Source: Sphingomonas sp.
GTDB lineage: Bacteria; Pseudomonadota; Alphaproteobacteria; Sphingomonadales; Sphingomonadaceae
DNA length: 64,000 nt
Direction of reading: 5' to 3'
Assembly: GCA_017849555.1 (NCBI GenBank)
Contig: JAFIGU010000047.1
Coordinates: 1-64,000 of the forward strand
Shown here: positions 9,409 to 22,111 of the stretch, piece after piece
How positions within the stretch are numbered: the stretch's first letter is position 1
How the letters are laid out: each line of letters begins with the position of its first letter
Notes under the pieces: generated by a model
What the model was told of the DNA's origin: nothing
Seen by the model: only the letters and a program-made list of their open reading frames with translations
Databases searched by the model: none
Program-made: the position numbers and the translations under genes

Positions 9409-10028
9409 TGACCGATAACGTCCCCGCGATCGAAGGTCTGATGCGCACCAGCGCGGTCATCCCCGTGCTCGTCATCGACGATGCGGCGACCGCGCGACCG
9501 CTCGCCGAGGCGCTCGTCGCCGGCGGGCTCCGGGTGCTGGAGGTGACGTTGCGCACCCCCGCCGCGCTCGATGCGATCCGCGAGATGAAGCAGGTGCCCG
9601 GCGCGATCGTCGGCGCCGGCACGGTCGTTTCAACCGAGCAGTTCGAGGCGGTGATGGAAGCGGGCGCCGAATTCATCGTCTCGCCCGGCCTCACCGAGCG
9701 GCTCGCGCGCCCGATCATCGACAGCGACGTGCCTTTCCTGCCCGGCGTCGCAACCGCGGGGGATATCATGCGCGGGCTCGATCTGGGGCTTACGCATTTC
9801 AAATTCTTCCCGGCGGAGACGAGCGGCGGGCTCAAGGCGCTGAAGGCGCTCGCGGCCCCTTTCCACCAATGCCGCTTCTGCCCGACCGGCGGGATCACCG
9901 AAGCCAGCGCGCGCGATTGGCTGGGGTTCGCGCCGGTGCTGTGCGTCGGGGGGAGTTGGGTGACGCCCGCGGGGGCCTCGATGGCCGAGGTGGAGGCAAA
10001 GGCACGCGCGGCGGCGGGGTTGCGTTAA
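9405..10028 (+). CDS. eda: KDPG aldolase (2-dehydro-3-deoxyphosphogluconate aldolase)
   Basis: Class I aldolase that splits KDPG into pyruvate and glyceraldehyde 3-phosphate, ending the Entner-Doudoroff route. The 207-residue protein has the (beta/alpha)8 family landmarks: VIPVLVIDDAATA, EVTLRTPAALDAI with the conserved Glu, GAGTVVSTEQ, and the Schiff-base lysine in LTHFKFFPAE; PTGGITEA binds phosphate. The start overlaps the glk stop by four bases. An alternative ATG lies one codon later. A palindrome directly downstream may end the transcript. Confidence 0.96.
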   Translation: MMTDNVPAIEGLMRTSAVIPVLVIDDAATARPLAEALVAGGLRVLEVTLRTPAALDAIREMKQVPGAIVGAGTVVSTEQFEAVMEAGAEFIVSPGLTERLARPIIDSDVPFLPGVATAGDIMRGLDLGLTHFKFFPAETSGGLKALKALAAPFHQCRFCPTGGITEASARDWLGFAPVLCVGGSWVTPAGASMAEVEAKARAAAGLR

Positions 10029-10037
10029 TCCCGCACC

Positions 10038-10117
10038 GTTCGCCCTGAGCTTGTCGAAGGGCTGCCCTTCTTCCGAGGAAGAAAAGGACAGGGCTTCGAC
10101 AAGCTCAGCCCGAACGG
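10038..10117. repeat. ttcgccctgagcttgtcgaa-type inverted repeat
   Basis: The inverted arms gttcgccctgagcttgtcga and ttcgacaagctcagcccgaa sit between convergent eda and mltG. The family recurs at 17960-18040, 46996-47074 and 53277-53359. Half copies occur at 33188-33216 and 36137-36165, and a diverged copy at 12516-12600. Its place between convergent genes fits a shared transcript end. Confidence 0.85.
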
Positions 10118-10124
10118 AGGTTAG

Positions 10125-11093
10125 TTACATCTCCCCCCGCGCGTGGCGGATGGCGTACCATTTCTTCACATTGGCATTGTGCTGTTCGAGCGTATTGGCG
10201 AACACATGCCCGCCGGTGCCGTCGGCGACGAAATAGAGCGCGTCGCTCCGTGCCGGATCGAGCACCGCGTCGATCGAGGCGCGCCCCGGATTGGCGATCG
10301 GCCCGACCGGCAGGCCGGCCTCGGCGTAAGTATTATAGCCGTTCTTGGCACGCAGCTCGGATTGCAGGATGCGGCGGCCGAGCGGTTTGCCCTTGGTGAT
10401 CGGGTAGATCACCGTCGGATCGGCCTGCAGCGGCATCCCGCGCTTCAGGCGGTTGGCATAGACCGCCGCGACCTTGCGCCGCTCCTCCGGCTTGCCGGTT
10501 TCCTTCTCGACGATCGAGGCAAGGATGATCGCCTGTTCCGGGGTCGACACCGCGATCCCCGGTTTGCGGCGTTTCCACGCCGCGGCGAGATAATCGCGCA
10601 TCGCCTTCTGCATCCGCGCGACGACCGACGCACGCGTATCGCCCTTCTGATAGGCATAGCTGTCAGGCAGGATCGACCCTTCCGCCGGCACCGCGACATC
10701 GCCGACCAGCCCGTCGGCCTTCATCAGCGCCTCATGGACAAGGATCGAGGGAAAGCCCTCCGGCACCGCGACGAGCCGCTGGCGGACCCGCCCCTCCTGC
10801 AGCAGCGTCAGCACGTCGGACGCGCTGGCGTGCGCCGGCACCGCATATTCGCCCGCCTTGATCGCCTGCCCGTTGCCGAGCAGCCGCGCGAAGCCGCGGA
10901 AACGGATCGCCGAACGGATCGCGCCGGCGCGCTGCAATTCGTTCGCCGCGCGCGCCAGCGTCGCGCCCTCGGGCACGATCACCGCGACGGGCTTGGCGGC
11001 GGGCCCCGCCCCGAGCCAGTCGTGGGTCAACCAGCCGAGCGTCGCCCCGCCGAGAATGACGAGCAACGTCGCGAGGCAACCGAGCTTTCTCAT
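10125..11093 (-). CDS. mltG: Endolytic murein transglycosylase MltG (YceG family)
   Basis: Inner-membrane lytic transglycosylase that cuts nascent glycan strands during peptidoglycan growth. The 322-residue product starts MRKLGCLATLLVILGGATLG, a single N-terminal membrane anchor, followed by a LysM-like segment (VPEGATLARAANELQRAG). The YltG catalytic region follows with ASIVEKETGKPEER (catalytic Glu), YANRLKRGMPLQADPTVIY and GLPVGPIANPG. The longer upstream frame runs through a repeat and is rejected as the start. The gene lies downstream of fabF on the same strand, an arrangement common in proteobacteria. Confidence 0.94.
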   Translation of the reverse strand: MRKLGCLATLLVILGGATLGWLTHDWLGAGPAAKPVAVIVPEGATLARAANELQRAGAIRSAIRFRGFARLLGNGQAIKAGEYAVPAHASASDVLTLLQEGRVRQRLVAVPEGFPSILVHEALMKADGLVGDVAVPAEGSILPDSYAYQKGDTRASVVARMQKAMRDYLAAAWKRRKPGIAVSTPEQAIILASIVEKETGKPEERRKVAAVYANRLKRGMPLQADPTVIYPITKGKPLGRRILQSELRAKNGYNTYAEAGLPVGPIANPGRASIDAVLDPARSDALYFVADGTGGHVFANTLEQHNANVKKWYAIRHARGEM

Positions 11094-11117
11094 TCCATTA
11101 TCATCCCGGCTCTCGTT

Positions 11118-11227
11118 TCCACCCCGGCGAAGGCCGGGGTCCAGCAACGGGCCGGCCGAGACTGGATCCCGGCCATCGGGGTCCCCGCAAAGTGGTACTT
11201 TGCGGGGTGCCCCTCCGCCGGGATGGT
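11118..11227. repeat. Palindromic element between fabF and mltG
   Basis: The left arm caccccggcgaaggccgggg is followed by partial complements and a hairpin (ccccgcaaagtggtactttg continuing into cggggt). It fills the gap between fabF and mltG and resembles the zwf-pgl element. It likely forms stable stem-loops in the fab transcript. Confidence 0.6.
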
Positions 11228-11231
11228 CATG

Positions 11232-12491
11232 TTAGACTGCCTTCATCACCAGCGAGGCATTGGTCCCGCCGAAGCCGAACGAATTGTTGAGCACCGCGCG
11301 CACCGGCCGCTTCTTGGCGACATGCGGCACGAGATCGACGCCGGCGCAATTCTCGCTCGGATTGTCGAGGTTGAGCGTCGGCGGGACGATCTGGTCGCGC
11401 ATCGCGAGCAGGCAGAAGATCGATTCGACCGCGCCGGCGCCGCCCAGCAAATGACCGATCGCGGATTTGGTCGAGGACATCGACAGGTTGCCGATCGCAT
11501 TGCCGAACAGCCGCCGCACCGCGCCGAGCTCGAGCTCGTCGCCGAGCGGGGTCGAGGTGCCGTGGGCGTTGATATAGTCGATATCGCTCAGCGACAGCCC
11601 GCTCTTGCGCATCGCCATTTCCATCGAGCGGAACGCGCCCGAGCCTTCGGGATGCGGCGCGGTGACGTGATAGGCGTCGCCGGAGAGACCGTAGCCGATC
11701 ACCTCACCATAGATCTTGGCGCCGCGCGCCTTGGCCCGCTCATATTCCTCGAGCACCACCACGCCCGCGCCCTCGCCCATCACGAAGCCGTCGCGATCGC
11801 GGTCATAGGGGCGGCTCGCCTTTTCGGGCGTGTCGTTGAAATTGGTCGACAGCGCGCGCGCCTGCGCGAAGCCGGCGATGCCGAGCGGGCAGATCGCGCC
11901 CTCGGCGCCGCCCGCGAGCATCACATCGGCATCGTCCATCGCGATCATCCGCGCGGCGTCGCCGATCGAATGCGCGCCGGTCGAGCAAGCGGTGACCACC
12001 GCATGATTCGGCCCCATCAGCCCGTATTTGATCGAAACCTGCCCCGAAATGAGGTTGATCAGCCGCCCGTGGACGAAGTGCGGCGAAACGCGCCCCGGCC
12101 CCTTTTCGTGGCAGACGATCGATTCGCTGGCGATTCCCGGCAATCCGCCGATCCCCGCGCCGATCGAGCAGCCCGCGCGGAATCGCTCCGCTTCGGTCAT
12201 TTCGGTGAGCCCGGCGTCTTCGAGCGCCTGCCCGGCGGCATCGATGCCATAGATGATGAACGGATCGACCTGGCGCTGGATCTTGTGATCGACGCGCTTC
12301 GACGGATCGAAACCGTAAGCATGATCGGCCGGTTTCACCTCGCAGGCGATGCGGCACTTCTGGTCCGACGCATCGAAACGGGTGATCGGGCCCGCGCCCG
12401 ACCGGCTGGCGATCAGATTGGCCCAGCTCGTCTCGACGTCCGCACCGAGCGGGGTAACGAGGCCAAGACCGGTGACAACGACGCGACGCAT
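11232..12491 (-). CDS. fabF: Beta-ketoacyl-ACP synthase II
   Basis: Condenses malonyl-ACP with acyl-ACP in fatty-acid elongation. The 419-residue thiolase-fold protein starts MRRVVVTGLGLVTPLG. It carries the nucleophile in VVTACSTGAHSIGDA (Cys169), the first catalytic histidine in NAHGTSTPLGD and the second in KSAIGHLLGGAGAVES. Its place directly downstream of acpP and fabG on the same strand is the classic fab cluster order. Confidence 0.97.
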   Translation of the reverse strand: MRRVVVTGLGLVTPLGADVETSWANLIASRSGAGPITRFDASDQKCRIACEVKPADHAYGFDPSKRVDHKIQRQVDPFIIYGIDAAGQALEDAGLTEMTEAERFRAGCSIGAGIGGLPGIASESIVCHEKGPGRVSPHFVHGRLINLISGQVSIKYGLMGPNHAVVTACSTGAHSIGDAARMIAMDDADVMLAGGAEGAICPLGIAGFAQARALSTNFNDTPEKASRPYDRDRDGFVMGEGAGVVVLEEYERAKARGAKIYGEVIGYGLSGDAYHVTAPHPEGSGAFRSMEMAMRKSGLSLSDIDYINAHGTSTPLGDELELGAVRRLFGNAIGNLSMSSTKSAIGHLLGGAGAVESIFCLLAMRDQIVPPTLNLDNPSENCAGVDLVPHVAKKRPVRAVLNNSFGFGGTNASLVMKAV

Positions 12492-12515
12492 GTGCGAATC
12501 TCCGAAAAATACAAC

Positions 12516-12600
12516 AGGCCCAGCCCCTTATGGGGCTGAGCCTGTCGAAGCACTATCCTGCTGCCAATGGCGGCATCCCTTCGACAAGCGCAGGGCGTTC
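12516..12600. repeat. Diverged ttcgacaag-type palindrome between acpP and fabF
   Basis: Arms related to the gagcttgtcgaa family (gggctgagcctgtcgaagc and cttcgacaagcgcagggcg) surround about 30 bases. The element separates acpP from fabF. It could help set a higher acpP than fabF transcript level by stabilising the upstream RNA; this is inference from position. Confidence 0.6.
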
Positions 12601-12633
12601 AGGACAGCTTAGCTCTGGGGTTTGATCCCCGTC

Positions 12634-12870
12634 TCAGCCCTTGTGCTCGTCGATATAGCTGATCGCGTCCTTGACGGTCGTGATCTTCTCGGCGGCGTCG
12701 TCAGGGATTTCGACACCGAATTCTTCCTCGAACGCCATCACCAGCTCGACGATGTCGAGACTGTCGGCACCGAGATCGTCGATGAAGCTGGCGTCCTCGG
12801 TCACCTTGTCGGCTTCGACGCCCAGATGCTCGACGACGATCTTCTTCACGCGGTCGGCGGTCTCGCTCAT
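12634..12870 (-). CDS. acpP: Acyl carrier protein
   Basis: Carries growing acyl chains on a 4'-phosphopantetheine arm. The 78-residue acidic helical protein ([18 protein letters not shown]...) contains the invariant attachment motif [14 protein letters not shown], with Ser37 as the modified residue. Length and charge are standard. It lies between fabG and fabF on the minus strand. Confidence 0.98.
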   Translation of the reverse strand: MSETADRVKKIVVEHLGVEADKVTEDASFIDDLGADSLDIVELVMAFEEEFGVEIPDDAAEKITTVKDAISYIDEHKG

Positions 12871-12973
12871 TATCTGGCCCTCATATCGTTGGGGGTTATT
12901 GGTTGCTGAACGCAGCTAGAACGGCTTGGGGTTCGTGGCAAGCGTGCGTTCATCTTAGCGGGCAAACTTGGGC

Positions 12974-13714
12974 TTACACCATCGCCATTCCGCCGTTCAC
13001 ATGCAACGTCTGGCCGGTGACATAGCCCGCTTCCTTCGACGCGAGATAGACGACCGCGGCGGCGATGTCTTCCCCGGTGCCGAGATCGCCGGCCGGAATC
13101 CTGCCGAGCAGTGCGGTTTTCTGCGCTTCCGGCAGCACGTCGGTCATCGCCGAGCGGATGAAGCCGGGGGCGACGCAATTGACCGTGATGTTGCGGCTGG
13201 CCAGCTCCTGCGCCAGCGCCTTGGACATGCCGACCAGCCCCGCCTTGGACGCGGCATAATTGGCCTGCCCCGGATTCCCGGTCTGCCCGACGACCGAGGT
13301 GATCGAGATCACCCGGCCGAAGCGTTGCTTCATCATCGGCTTGGCTGCAGCGCGAATCAGGCGGAAGGCGGCTTCGAGGTTGACCTGGATCACCTGCTGC
13401 CATTCCTCGTCCTTCATCCGCATCGCGAGATTGTCGCGCGTGACGCCGGCATTGTTGACGAGGATATCGAGTCGCCCGCCGAGCGCTTCCGCCGCCGCGG
13501 GGACGAGGGCATCGACCGCCGCCGGATCGGACAGATTGGCCGGCACCGCGACGTGATCGCCGCCGAGGCTGTCGCGAAACGCAGCGAGCTTTTCGGCATT
13601 GGAGCCCGAAACCGCCAGCCGCGCGCCCTGCGCCGCGAGCCCGCGCGCGATCGCCGAACCGATCCCGCCCGAAGCGCCGGTCACCAGCGCGGTCATGCCT
13701 GTCAGGTCGAACAT
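12974..13714 (-). CDS. fabG: 3-oxoacyl-ACP reductase
   Basis: NADPH-dependent reduction of 3-oxoacyl-ACP in each round of fatty-acid elongation. The 246-residue short-chain dehydrogenase has the cofactor motif TGASGGIG (residues 12-19), the NNAG motif (NNAGVTRDNL, the FabG hallmark), the catalytic Ser in ITSVVGQTGNPGQ and YAASK (Tyr153, Lys157). It ends in a typical HVNGGMAMV tail. It lies upstream of acpP. Confidence 0.97.
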   Translation of the reverse strand: MFDLTGMTALVTGASGGIGSAIARGLAAQGARLAVSGSNAEKLAAFRDSLGGDHVAVPANLSDPAAVDALVPAAAEALGGRLDILVNNAGVTRDNLAMRMKDEEWQQVIQVNLEAAFRLIRAAAKPMMKQRFGRVISITSVVGQTGNPGQANYAASKAGLVGMSKALAQELASRNITVNCVAPGFIRSAMTDVLPEAQKTALLGRIPAGDLGTGEDIAAAVVYLASKEAGYVTGQTLHVNGGMAMV

Positions 13715-13748
13715 TTGAATCTCCTGGAAAATCCCGCTGCCTCATCCA

Positions 13749-13834
13749 CCGTCACGCCGGGCTTGACCCGGCATCCAGAGCCACACATGCCGCCGCCCGT
13801 CGCCCTGGATGCCGGATCAAGCCCGGCATGACGG
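13749..13834. repeat. catgccggacttgatccggc-type inverted repeat
   Basis: Inverted arms (gccgggcttgacccggcatc ... gatgccggatcaagcccggc) surround the core cagagccac. Other members are at 32180-32263, 38089-38174 and 46889-46971. It lies between fabD and fabG on the minus strand. Confidence 0.85.
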
Positions 13835-13880
13835 TTATTCTTTCTGCCGTCACCTCGGCCTCGAGCCGGGTGACGAGACT

Positions 13881-14840
13881 TCAAAGCGTCTTCAGCAGCG
13901 CTTCGATATCGTCCATCGTCACGACGCTGAGCGGCGCCGCATCCGGCGCGATGCGCTTGACCATCGGGCCGAGCACCTTGCCGCCGAATTCGACGAAATC
14001 GCTTACCCCGGCCTCATGCATCGCCAGCACCGATTCGCGCCAGCGCACCATCCCGGTCACCTGCCGCACCAGCCCGGTGCGGATCGCATCGACCGCGCCG
14101 ACCGGCGCCGCACCGACGTTGCAATAGAGCGGCACGAGCGGCGCGGCGATGCGCGCCTCGGCGAGCGCCTGTTCCATCGCCTCGGCGGCGGACTGCATCA
14201 GCGAGCAGTGGAACGGCGCCGAGACGGGGAGCGGCAGCGCGCGCTTCGCGCCATGATCCTTGGCCAGCGCCACCGCGCGATCGATTGCCTCCTTATGGCC
14301 GCTGATCACCACCTGCGAGGGATCGTTATCGTTGGCGACCGCGCAGACGAGCGTCTCGCCGGTCTCCGCGCGCACCGCCTCGATCGCCGCGGCGGCGATC
14401 GCCTCGGCCTTTTCGAGATCGGCGCCGAGCAACGCCGCCATCGCGCCGACCCCGACCGGCACCGCCGCCTGCATCGCCTGCCCACGCAGCTTGAGCAGCC
14501 GCGCCGTCGTGGCGAGGTCGAACGTCCCCGCTGCGCACAAGGCGCTATATTCGCCGAGCGAATGCCCCGCCACGAAATCGGCCTTGTCGGCCAGCGACAC
14601 CCCACCCTCGCGCTCGAGCACGCGCAATGTGGCGATGGCATTGGCCATGATCGCGGGCTGGGCGTTTTCGGTGAGCGTGAGCTCCTCGGCCGGCCCCTCG
14701 GCCATCAGGCGGAACAGATTTTGCCCGAGCGCCTCGTCGACCTCCTGAAAGACCTCGCGCGCATAGGGGCTCGCGTCGGCGAGCGCCTTGCCCATGCCGA
14801 CAGACTGGCTCCCCTGCCCCGGAAAGATGAACGCGCGCAT
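13881..14840 (-). CDS. fabD: Malonyl-CoA:ACP transacylase
   Basis: Moves malonyl from CoA to ACP, supplying FabF. The 319-residue product starts MRAFIFPGQGSQSVGMGKAL (GQGSQ oxyanion motif) and has the nucleophile elbow AGHSLGEYSAL (Ser94), followed by the PVSAPFHCSLM histidine region. The ATG at 14840 gives the standard N-terminus; the frame is open upstream only because the antisense-poor, high-GC region lacks stops. It heads the fab cluster after the membrane glycosyltransferase gene. Confidence 0.96.
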   Translation of the reverse strand: MRAFIFPGQGSQSVGMGKALADASPYAREVFQEVDEALGQNLFRLMAEGPAEELTLTENAQPAIMANAIATLRVLEREGGVSLADKADFVAGHSLGEYSALCAAGTFDLATTARLLKLRGQAMQAAVPVGVGAMAALLGADLEKAEAIAAAAIEAVRAETGETLVCAVANDNDPSQVVISGHKEAIDRAVALAKDHGAKRALPLPVSAPFHCSLMQSAAEAMEQALAEARIAAPLVPLYCNVGAAPVGAVDAIRTGLVRQVTGMVRWRESVLAMHEAGVSDFVEFGGKVLGPMVKRIAPDAAPLSVVTMDDIEALLKTL

Positions 14841-14890
14841 GCTGCCTCCTTGATCGAAGCGCGCGGCGTAAGCGCGGGAATGGCGCGGGG

Positions 14891-16312
14891 TCAACCTCGC
14901 GTGCGGACCAGCACGATTTCGGTGCCCGGCGCGAACAGCCGGTGCGCGATCGCCGGCGGCACCAGCGGGGCCAATCCGAGCGCGCGGATCAGGCTGCCGA
15001 GCCGGGTCGGCGGCGGCGGGTAGCGCGCGACGATCGTCCCTGCCGGCGCCGCATCGGCCGGCGCGACCGCCAGTCCGCCGGGCGCCGCGGGCGTGGCGCG
15101 GATGTTGTGCAATTGCCCGAAGGCGATCGGTATCTCGGCGCGGCGCACGTCCGCCGGTGCGCCCGCGACGATCTCGCCGGGATGCGCGCGGGCGGCGGCG
15201 ACCAGCGCCTCGGCCTGCCAATGCGGATGCGCATTGCCCGCGCCCATCAGGATCAGGTCGCTGGCGACGATCGCCGCGAGCAGCCCGATGCGCCACCGCG
15301 CGGGCAGCCGATCGAGCCACACGGCCAGCACCAGAGTCGCGGCAACCGCGGCGAGCATGAAATAGCGCGGGTTGAGCACCAATTTGGTATAAAGCGCCCC
15401 GACCAGGACGAAGCCGCTCGCCGCTATCGCCGCGAGGACGATCAGCCGGCGCCGTGCCCCCTCGCCAAGCCCGCGCGTCGCGCCCAGCGCCAGCGCGATC
15501 CCGGCGAGCCAGAACAGGAGCCCGAAATCGTCGTTGACCAGCAACACCAGCAAGGGGTCGATCGGCGGCCACAGCAGGAAATTGCCCTCGGCATTGGCGG
15601 CGCGGTCGATATGTTCGTCGTGGTGGAAAGCGATCGCATAGCGACGCAGCGGATCGCCGGTCAGCGCATATTGGAACGCTGCCTCCACGCTGAGCACCAG
15701 CATGATGCCGATACCGGCGGCAAACAGCACGCGACGCGGCACCGGGCGCCCGATCAGGAATAACGGCGCGAAGACGGCGAGCGGGAGCAGGCTCGTCTCG
15801 CGGCACAGGATCGCGATGCCGAAGCACAGTCCGGCGGCGAATCCGCGCCCGATACCGGCCCGCGCGCCGCCGAGCAGCATCGCCCCTGCGATCAGCGCGC
15901 TTGCCTCGACCAGATCGATCCCGGCGGTGGTGGCGTTGGCGACGACCACCGGCAGAGTCGCGATCAGCAGCGTCGCGATCCACCCCGCCCGCGCGCCGCC
16001 GATGCCGTGCGCATATCGCCCGACCAAAGCGACGAAGATCGCGTAGAACAGCAGCCCCGTCACCGCAAACGCGGCGAAGCCGCGCCCCACGATCGCCAGC
16101 ACCCCGGCGAAGGCGAGCACCAGCGGGAAACGCGTCGTCCAATGATCCACGCCCGCCGACGGCGGATGCCGCAGCCACGCGTCGGCACCCGCATAATAAA
16201 GCGAATCGTCCGACGCCTCGAAGCCGACCCAGCCGACCCACACGGCGAGCATCGCCGCGGCGATCAGCAGCGCGGGCCACAGCCGGTTATGTCGCGAACC
16301 CGCAGATGTCAT
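14891..16312 (-). CDS. Polytopic membrane protein, ArnT/GT39-like glycosyltransferase family
   Basis: Probable inner-membrane lipid-linked sugar transferase, or a relative that lost that activity. The 473-residue protein has about 10-12 hydrophobic helices. An early acidic loop, [20 protein letters not shown], includes the DD/DE-type motif after helix 1 that is characteristic of GT-C enzymes, followed by [14 protein letters not shown]. The C-terminus is less hydrophobic. It is 50 bases upstream of fabD on the same strand, but no functional link is evident. The substrate is unknown, and I would not name a specific gene. Confidence 0.7.
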   Translation of the reverse strand: MTSAGSRHNRLWPALLIAAAMLAVWVGWVGFEASDDSLYYAGADAWLRHPPSAGVDHWTTRFPLVLAFAGVLAIVGRGFAAFAVTGLLFYAIFVALVGRYAHGIGGARAGWIATLLIATLPVVVANATTAGIDLVEASALIAGAMLLGGARAGIGRGFAAGLCFGIAILCRETSLLPLAVFAPLFLIGRPVPRRVLFAAGIGIMLVLSVEAAFQYALTGDPLRRYAIAFHHDEHIDRAANAEGNFLLWPPIDPLLVLLVNDDFGLLFWLAGIALALGATRGLGEGARRRLIVLAAIAASGFVLVGALYTKLVLNPRYFMLAAVAATLVLAVWLDRLPARWRIGLLAAIVASDLILMGAGNAHPHWQAEALVAAARAHPGEIVAGAPADVRRAEIPIAFGQLHNIRATPAAPGGLAVAPADAAPAGTIVARYPPPPTRLGSLIRALGLAPLVPPAIAHRLFAPGTEIVLVRTRG

Positions 16313-16365
16313 CAGCCGCCCCTACCGCCGCGTCGGTGGAGATTCGGTTTACCTTGTCCCTATTC

Positions 16366-16461
16366 CGTCATTCCCGCGAAGGCGGGAGTCCATTAACCCT
16401 GGTGGCGCGGCTTAATTCGATAGGCCAGCCAGAATGGGTTCCCGCCTTCGCGGGAATGACG
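16366..16461. repeat. cgtcattcccgcgaaggcgg-type inverted repeat
   Basis: A full copy of the cattcccgcgaaggcgggaa family lies between the divergent membrane glycosyltransferase gene and rpsF. Confidence 0.85.
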
Positions 16462-16629
16462 AGGGAAGGTCGGCCCCTCCCCACCCTTGCCTTTTCGCCA
16501 TTTTCCTATATGGGACCGCCCTCTCGCGGGCGACGGAGCGATCCTTCGCCCCGTGAGCTGTTTGTGAGACGACAGCCGGAGGGGCATGGCACGGGGCCAT
16601 GTCAGCGATCGGCCAACGAAGGAAAGCAC
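16462..16629 (+). promoter_or_regulatory. Upstream region and leader of the rpsF operon
   Basis: The rest of the 317-base gap before rpsF has no gene. A tatatg hexamer near 16508-16513 is a plausible -10, with a weak upstream cttgcc as -35 at suboptimal spacing. It is followed by a GC-rich leader with short inverted segments (ccctctcgcgggcg). The start is preceded by a purine-rich gaaggaaa stretch serving as ribosome binding site. Confidence 0.35.
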
Positions 16630-17013
16630 ATGGCTCTTTACGAGCACGTGTTCCTTGCGCGCCAGGATTTGGCACAAGCGCAGGTGGACGCGATGGCGGA
16701 AGCCGCCACCAAGATCGTCGAAGCCCATAACGGGAAGATCATCAAGACCGAGACCTGGGGTCTCCGCAGCCTGGCGTATCGCATCGCGAAGAACCGCAAG
16801 GCGCATTATGTGATGATCGAAATCGACGCCCCCGGCGACACGATCGCCGAGCTGGAGCGTCAGAACCAGATCAACGAAGACATCATCCGCTACATGACCG
16901 TCAAGGTCGACGCGCATGAGGCCGGCCCGTCGGTGATGATGCGCAAGCAGGAGCGTGACCGTGAGCGTCGCGCCGATCGCGCGCGTCGCGATCGTGAGGA
17001 GGAGTTCGCGTAA
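16630..17013 (+). CDS. rpsF: 30S ribosomal protein S6
   Basis: Small-subunit protein that binds 16S rRNA with S18. The 127-residue product begins [14 protein letters not shown] and shows the S6 core with [22 protein letters not shown]. It ends in a basic, charged tail ([20 protein letters not shown]) typical of alphaproteobacteria. The frame is open far upstream, but the ATG at 16630 follows a good ribosome binding site. It overlaps rpsR by TAATG. Confidence 0.97.
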   Translation: MALYEHVFLARQDLAQAQVDAMAEAATKIVEAHNGKIIKTETWGLRSLAYRIAKNRKAHYVMIEIDAPGDTIAELERQNQINEDIIRYMTVKVDAHEAGPSVMMRKQERDRERRADRARRDREEEFA

Positions 17014-17237
17014 TGGCCCGTCCGTTCTTCCGCCGCCGCAAGAGCTGCCCCTTCTCCGCGAAGGACGCCCCCCGGATCGACTATAAGGACGTCCGGCTGC
17101 TGCAGGGCTTCGTCTCCGAGCGTGGCAAGATCGTTCCGTCGCGCATCACCAGCGTGTCGGCCAAGAAGCAGCGCGAGCTCGCCCAGGCGATCAAGCGCGC
17201 GCGTCACCTGGGCCTGCTGCCCTACGTCGTGAAGTAA
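17013..17237 (+). CDS. rpsR: 30S ribosomal protein S18
   Basis: Binds S6 and the 16S rRNA platform. The 74-residue basic protein contains the zinc-less S18 form [15 protein letters not shown] and the family segment [34 protein letters not shown] (shown here only by its ends in function). Its ATG overlaps the rpsF stop by one base, ensuring coupled synthesis. Confidence 0.97.
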   Translation: MARPFFRRRKSCPFSAKDAPRIDYKDVRLLQGFVSERGKIVPSRITSVSAKKQRELAQAIKRARHLGLLPYVVK

Positions 17238-17249
17238 GGAGCGGCTCAC

Positions 17250-17843
17250 ATGGACGTCATTCTGCTTGAACGTGTCGAGAAGCTCGGCACCATCGGCGAT
17301 GTGGTGAAGGTGAAGGATGGCTTCGCCCGCAACTACCTGCTGCCGAACAAGAAGGCGCTTCGCGCCAACGAAGCCAACCGCAAGGTGTTCGAGGCCAATC
17401 GCGCCCGCATCGAGGCGGACAATGCCAACCGTCGCACCGACGCTGAAAAGGAAGCCAAGGGCTTCGACAACGTCAGCGTGACGATCATCCGCCAGGCGTC
17501 GAACACCGGCCAGCTTTACGGTTCGGTCGCGGTGCGCGACATCGTCGAGGCGCTGGTCGCCGATGCGCACAAGGTCGCCAAGAGCCAGGTCGTGCTCGAT
17601 CGCCCGATCAAGGCGATCGGCGTGTACGAGGTCAAGGTCGCGCTGCACCCGGAAGTGGCCGTTGCCGTCAAGGTCAACGTCGCCCGCTCGCCGGAAGAAG
17701 CCGAGCTGCAGGCCTCGGGCGTCGACGTGACGGCGCAGATGTTCGAGGAAGGTCGCGATCAGGGCGGCTTCACCGAGGATTATGATCCCAACGCCGAGCC
17801 GGGCGCCACCGCCGAAGCTCAGCCGGAGGCGGAGCAGGCGTAA
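17250..17843 (+). CDS. rplI: 50S ribosomal protein L9
   Basis: Large-subunit protein at the base of the L1 stalk. The 197-residue product begins MDVILLERVEKLGTIGDVV and has the L9 signature GDVVKVKDGFARNYLLPN, followed by a long connecting helix and the C-terminal domain. The acidic Ala/Glu-rich tail extends the protein beyond the E. coli length, as in other sphingomonads. It is the last gene of the rpsF-rpsR-rplI operon. Confidence 0.97.
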   Translation: MDVILLERVEKLGTIGDVVKVKDGFARNYLLPNKKALRANEANRKVFEANRARIEADNANRRTDAEKEAKGFDNVSVTIIRQASNTGQLYGSVAVRDIVEALVADAHKVAKSQVVLDRPIKAIGVYEVKVALHPEVAVAVKVNVARSPEEAELQASGVDVTAQMFEEGRDQGGFTEDYDPNAEPGATAEAQPEAEQA

Positions 17844-17873
17844 CGCCCGCTTCCCTTTCGGGGATAAGGAATA

Positions 17874-17907
17874 AGGCCCGCTGGAGCGATCCGGCGGGCC
17901 TTTTTCT
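17874..17907 (+). terminator. Rho-independent terminator of rpsF-rpsR-rplI
   Basis: The stem aggcccgc pairs with gcgggcct, extended by an inner gga/tcc pair around a gcga loop, and is followed by ttttt. This is the cleanest intrinsic terminator in the window. Confidence 0.9.
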
Positions 17908-17959
17908 TTGCGCTACCACCCCGGCGCCAGACGCCGGTGAAAAATGATGCGCGCCCTCC

Positions 17960-18040
17960 CCGTTCGGGCTGAGCTTGTCGAAGCCCTGCCCTTTCTTCCG
18001 ATGAAGAAAGACAACCCTTCGACAAGCTCAGGGCGAACGG
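17960..18040. repeat. ttcgccctgagcttgtcgaa-type inverted repeat
   Basis: Full copy between the convergent ends of rplI and the ABC-F gene; arms gttcgggctgagcttgtcga and cgacaagctcagggcgaacg. Confidence 0.85.
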
Positions 18041-18048
18041 AGGTAGGT

Positions 18049-19827
<1,779 letters not shown>

Positions 19828-19879
19828 GAGGGGCGCAGATAGGGATGCGGGGGGGATTTGGGAACCGCCTAACGCCCCT

Positions 19880-19922
19880 TCTTCCCTTCTCCCCTCCCTG
19901 GTGAAGAGGGGAGAAGGGAAGA
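19880..19922. repeat. GGGAGGGG-type palindrome upstream of the ABC-F gene
   Basis: Arms cttcccttctcccctccct and aggggagaagggaagaag lie between the ABC-F start and the groEL terminator. Confidence 0.7.
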
Positions 19923-19930
19923 AGGCATAA

Positions 19931-19961
19931 GAAAAGGCCGGAAGGCTTGCGCCCCCGGCCT
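19931..19961 (-). terminator. Probable intrinsic terminator of groES-groEL
   Basis: Read on the minus strand, aggccgg pairs with ccggcct around a 13-base loop and is followed by tttc. It is about 130 bases past the groEL stop. The intervening stretch also holds a large imperfect hairpin (20042-20092; cctcggcc/ggccgagg core flanked by gatccgatgcg and its near complement). Confidence 0.7.
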
Positions 19962-20091
19962 GTTCTTTTCGGTTCGGAACCGGCGACGGCAAAGCCGCCG
20001 CCGTGACGTCAGACCGGATCAGCTGCGCCGACCGGCTGTCCGATCCGATGCGAGTCCTCGGCCAGCGTGGCCGGCCGAGGCCGCATTCGGA

Positions 20092-21741
<1,650 letters not shown>

Positions 21742-21785
21742 TCAATCTGACGAATGTTGAAGAAATTCGGGTGGCGGAACGCCGA

Positions 21786-22076
21786 TCAGCCCTCGACGAT
21801 GCCGAGGATGTCGCTTTCCTTCATGATCAGCAGGTCTTCGCCGTTCACCTTGACTTCGGTGCCGGACCACTTGCCGAACAGAATGCGATCGCCCGCCTTC
21901 ACGTCGAGCGGGGTGACCTTGCCGTCTTCGCTCTTGGCGCCCGCACCGGCGGCGACGACCTCGCCCTCCTGCGGCTTTTCCTTGGCGGTGTCGGGGATGA
22001 TGATCCCGCCGGCCGTCTTCTCTTCCGCCTCGACGCGGCGGACGAGAACGCGGTCGTGCAACGGACGAAAGTTCAT
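21786..22076 (-). CDS. groES: 10 kDa co-chaperonin GroES
   Basis: Heptameric lid of GroEL that encloses folding substrates. The 96-residue product begins [20 protein letters not shown] (family signature [10 protein letters not shown]) and has the mobile-loop [18 protein letters not shown], then [15 protein letters not shown]. It is intact and upstream of the interrupted groEL (57 bases). A promoter and CIRCE operator lie just upstream. Confidence 0.97.
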   Translation of the reverse strand: MNFRPLHDRVLVRRVEAEEKTAGGIIIPDTAKEKPQEGEVVAAGAGAKSEDGKVTPLDVKAGDRILFGKWSGTEVKVNGEDLLIMKESDILGIVEG

Positions 22077-22111
22077 TGCTGTTCCCTCTCTAAAGGCAAT
22101 GTGACAATTCG